DNA of 15,317 nucleotides, from NCBI GenBank assembly GCA_018812385.1, contig JAHJDU010000057.1, positions 1 to 15,317 on the forward strand, given 5' to 3'. The translations under genes and the position numbers were made by a program. Of this stretch, positions 15,103 through 15,317 are shown piece by piece. The notes below the pieces were generated by a model. It had not been told where the DNA came from, did not search any database, and saw nothing but the letters and a program-made list of their open reading frames with translations. Each line of letters starts with the position of its first letter. Positions within the stretch are counted from its first letter, which is position 1. This stretch comes from Pseudomonadota bacterium. Lineage in GTDB: Bacteria > Desulfobacterota > Desulfobacteria > Desulfobacterales > Desulfobacteraceae.

Positions 15103-15317
15103 CTAGGATGCCAGCCCCTTACAAAATATTTCATCCCTGGCATCAAAACGCGTTTTATCCTTTTTATTGATTACCTGAAGAACACCGACATTTTCTCCGC
15201 CATGGTTTTTAATGGGAAGACATAAGACGGATCGTGTCCTAAAATTGTTTTTCCTGTCAAACTCCAATTCTGATGCCAGATCGGAAGCCACAGATAGCAG
15301 TGCCTTCAACTGCACGT
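15103..15317 (-). CDS. GAF-domain protein, C-terminal end only (runs off the right edge)
   Basis: The frame is open to the right edge; about 70 residues are visible. FRTRSVLCLPIKNHGGENVGVL and the following QVINKKD with RFDARDEIF are the typical second half of a GAF domain, a ligand- or signal-sensing fold found in phosphodiesterases, kinases and transcription regulators of deltaproteobacteria. The frame ends at a TAG straight after CKGLAS, exactly where GAF domains normally continue with a last helix (LASQxAxAxxNA). The domain therefore looks cut short, by a frameshift, nonsense change or rearrangement, or the gene has an unusual end. The output domain lies beyond the window, so the function of the whole protein cannot be named. 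Confidence 0.7.
   Translation of the reverse strand, partial: VQLKALLSVASDLASELEFDRKNNFRTRSVLCLPIKNHGGENVGVLQVINKKDKTRFDARDEIFCKGLAS

Noticed and set aside
1..15317. Mobile elements, CRISPR array, tRNA or rRNA, phage or defence genes
   Set aside because: No spaced direct repeats, transposase or integrase motifs, cloverleaf-like segments or rRNA-like stretches were seen on either strand.

Overview
The window is a long stretch of the division and cell wall (dcw) cluster of a Gram-negative, low-to-moderate G+C bacterium. The gene order, the radical SAM gene directly after ftsZ, the CBS-domain operon with CxxC motifs and the general protein style point to a sulfate-reducing deltaproteobacterium (Desulfobacterota, probably Desulfobacterales). 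That placement is inferred from style and gene order, not from a search.

Region 1 (1-13445, + strand) is one compact operon: murF (5' end cut by the window edge), a 47-codon Arg-rich small ORF, mraY, murD, ftsW, murG, murC, murB, ftsQ, ftsA, ftsZ, and a radical SAM/B12-binding-like protein. Genes abut or overlap (TAATG at murF/small ORF, TAG-ATG at mraY/murD, 17 bp overlap ftsW/murG, 8 bp overlap murB/ftsQ), so transcription and translation are probably coupled throughout. MurF, MurD, MurC and MurB make UDP-MurNAc-pentapeptide in the cytoplasm, MraY and MurG turn it into lipid I and lipid II at the membrane, FtsW polymerises lipid II at the septum, and FtsQ, FtsA and FtsZ build the divisome. 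ddl, often found between murB or murC and ftsQ, is absent here.

Region 2 (13468-14815, - strand) converges on region 1 with only 22 bp between the stop codons. It holds two coupled CBS-domain genes: a 153-residue two-CBS protein, and a four-CBS protein with two CxxC pairs that is split by an apparent single-base frameshift.

Region 3 (14816-15317) is about 290 bp without a convincing gene (a likely upstream region for the CBS operon and an inverted-repeat structure), followed by the C-terminal end of a GAF-domain protein on the - strand that runs off the right edge.

The most notable observations are: (i) murG is split over two reading frames by what looks like one lost base, and the four-CBS gene shows the same kind of lesion, so either the assembly carries single-base errors or these genes are really broken; (ii) an unannotated, translationally coupled small Arg-rich ORF sits between murF and mraY; (iii) a radical SAM enzyme of unknown function is attached to ftsZ; (iv) a strong hairpin lies in the last codons of that gene, next to the convergent CBS operon. 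I found no mobile element, CRISPR array, tRNA or rRNA.
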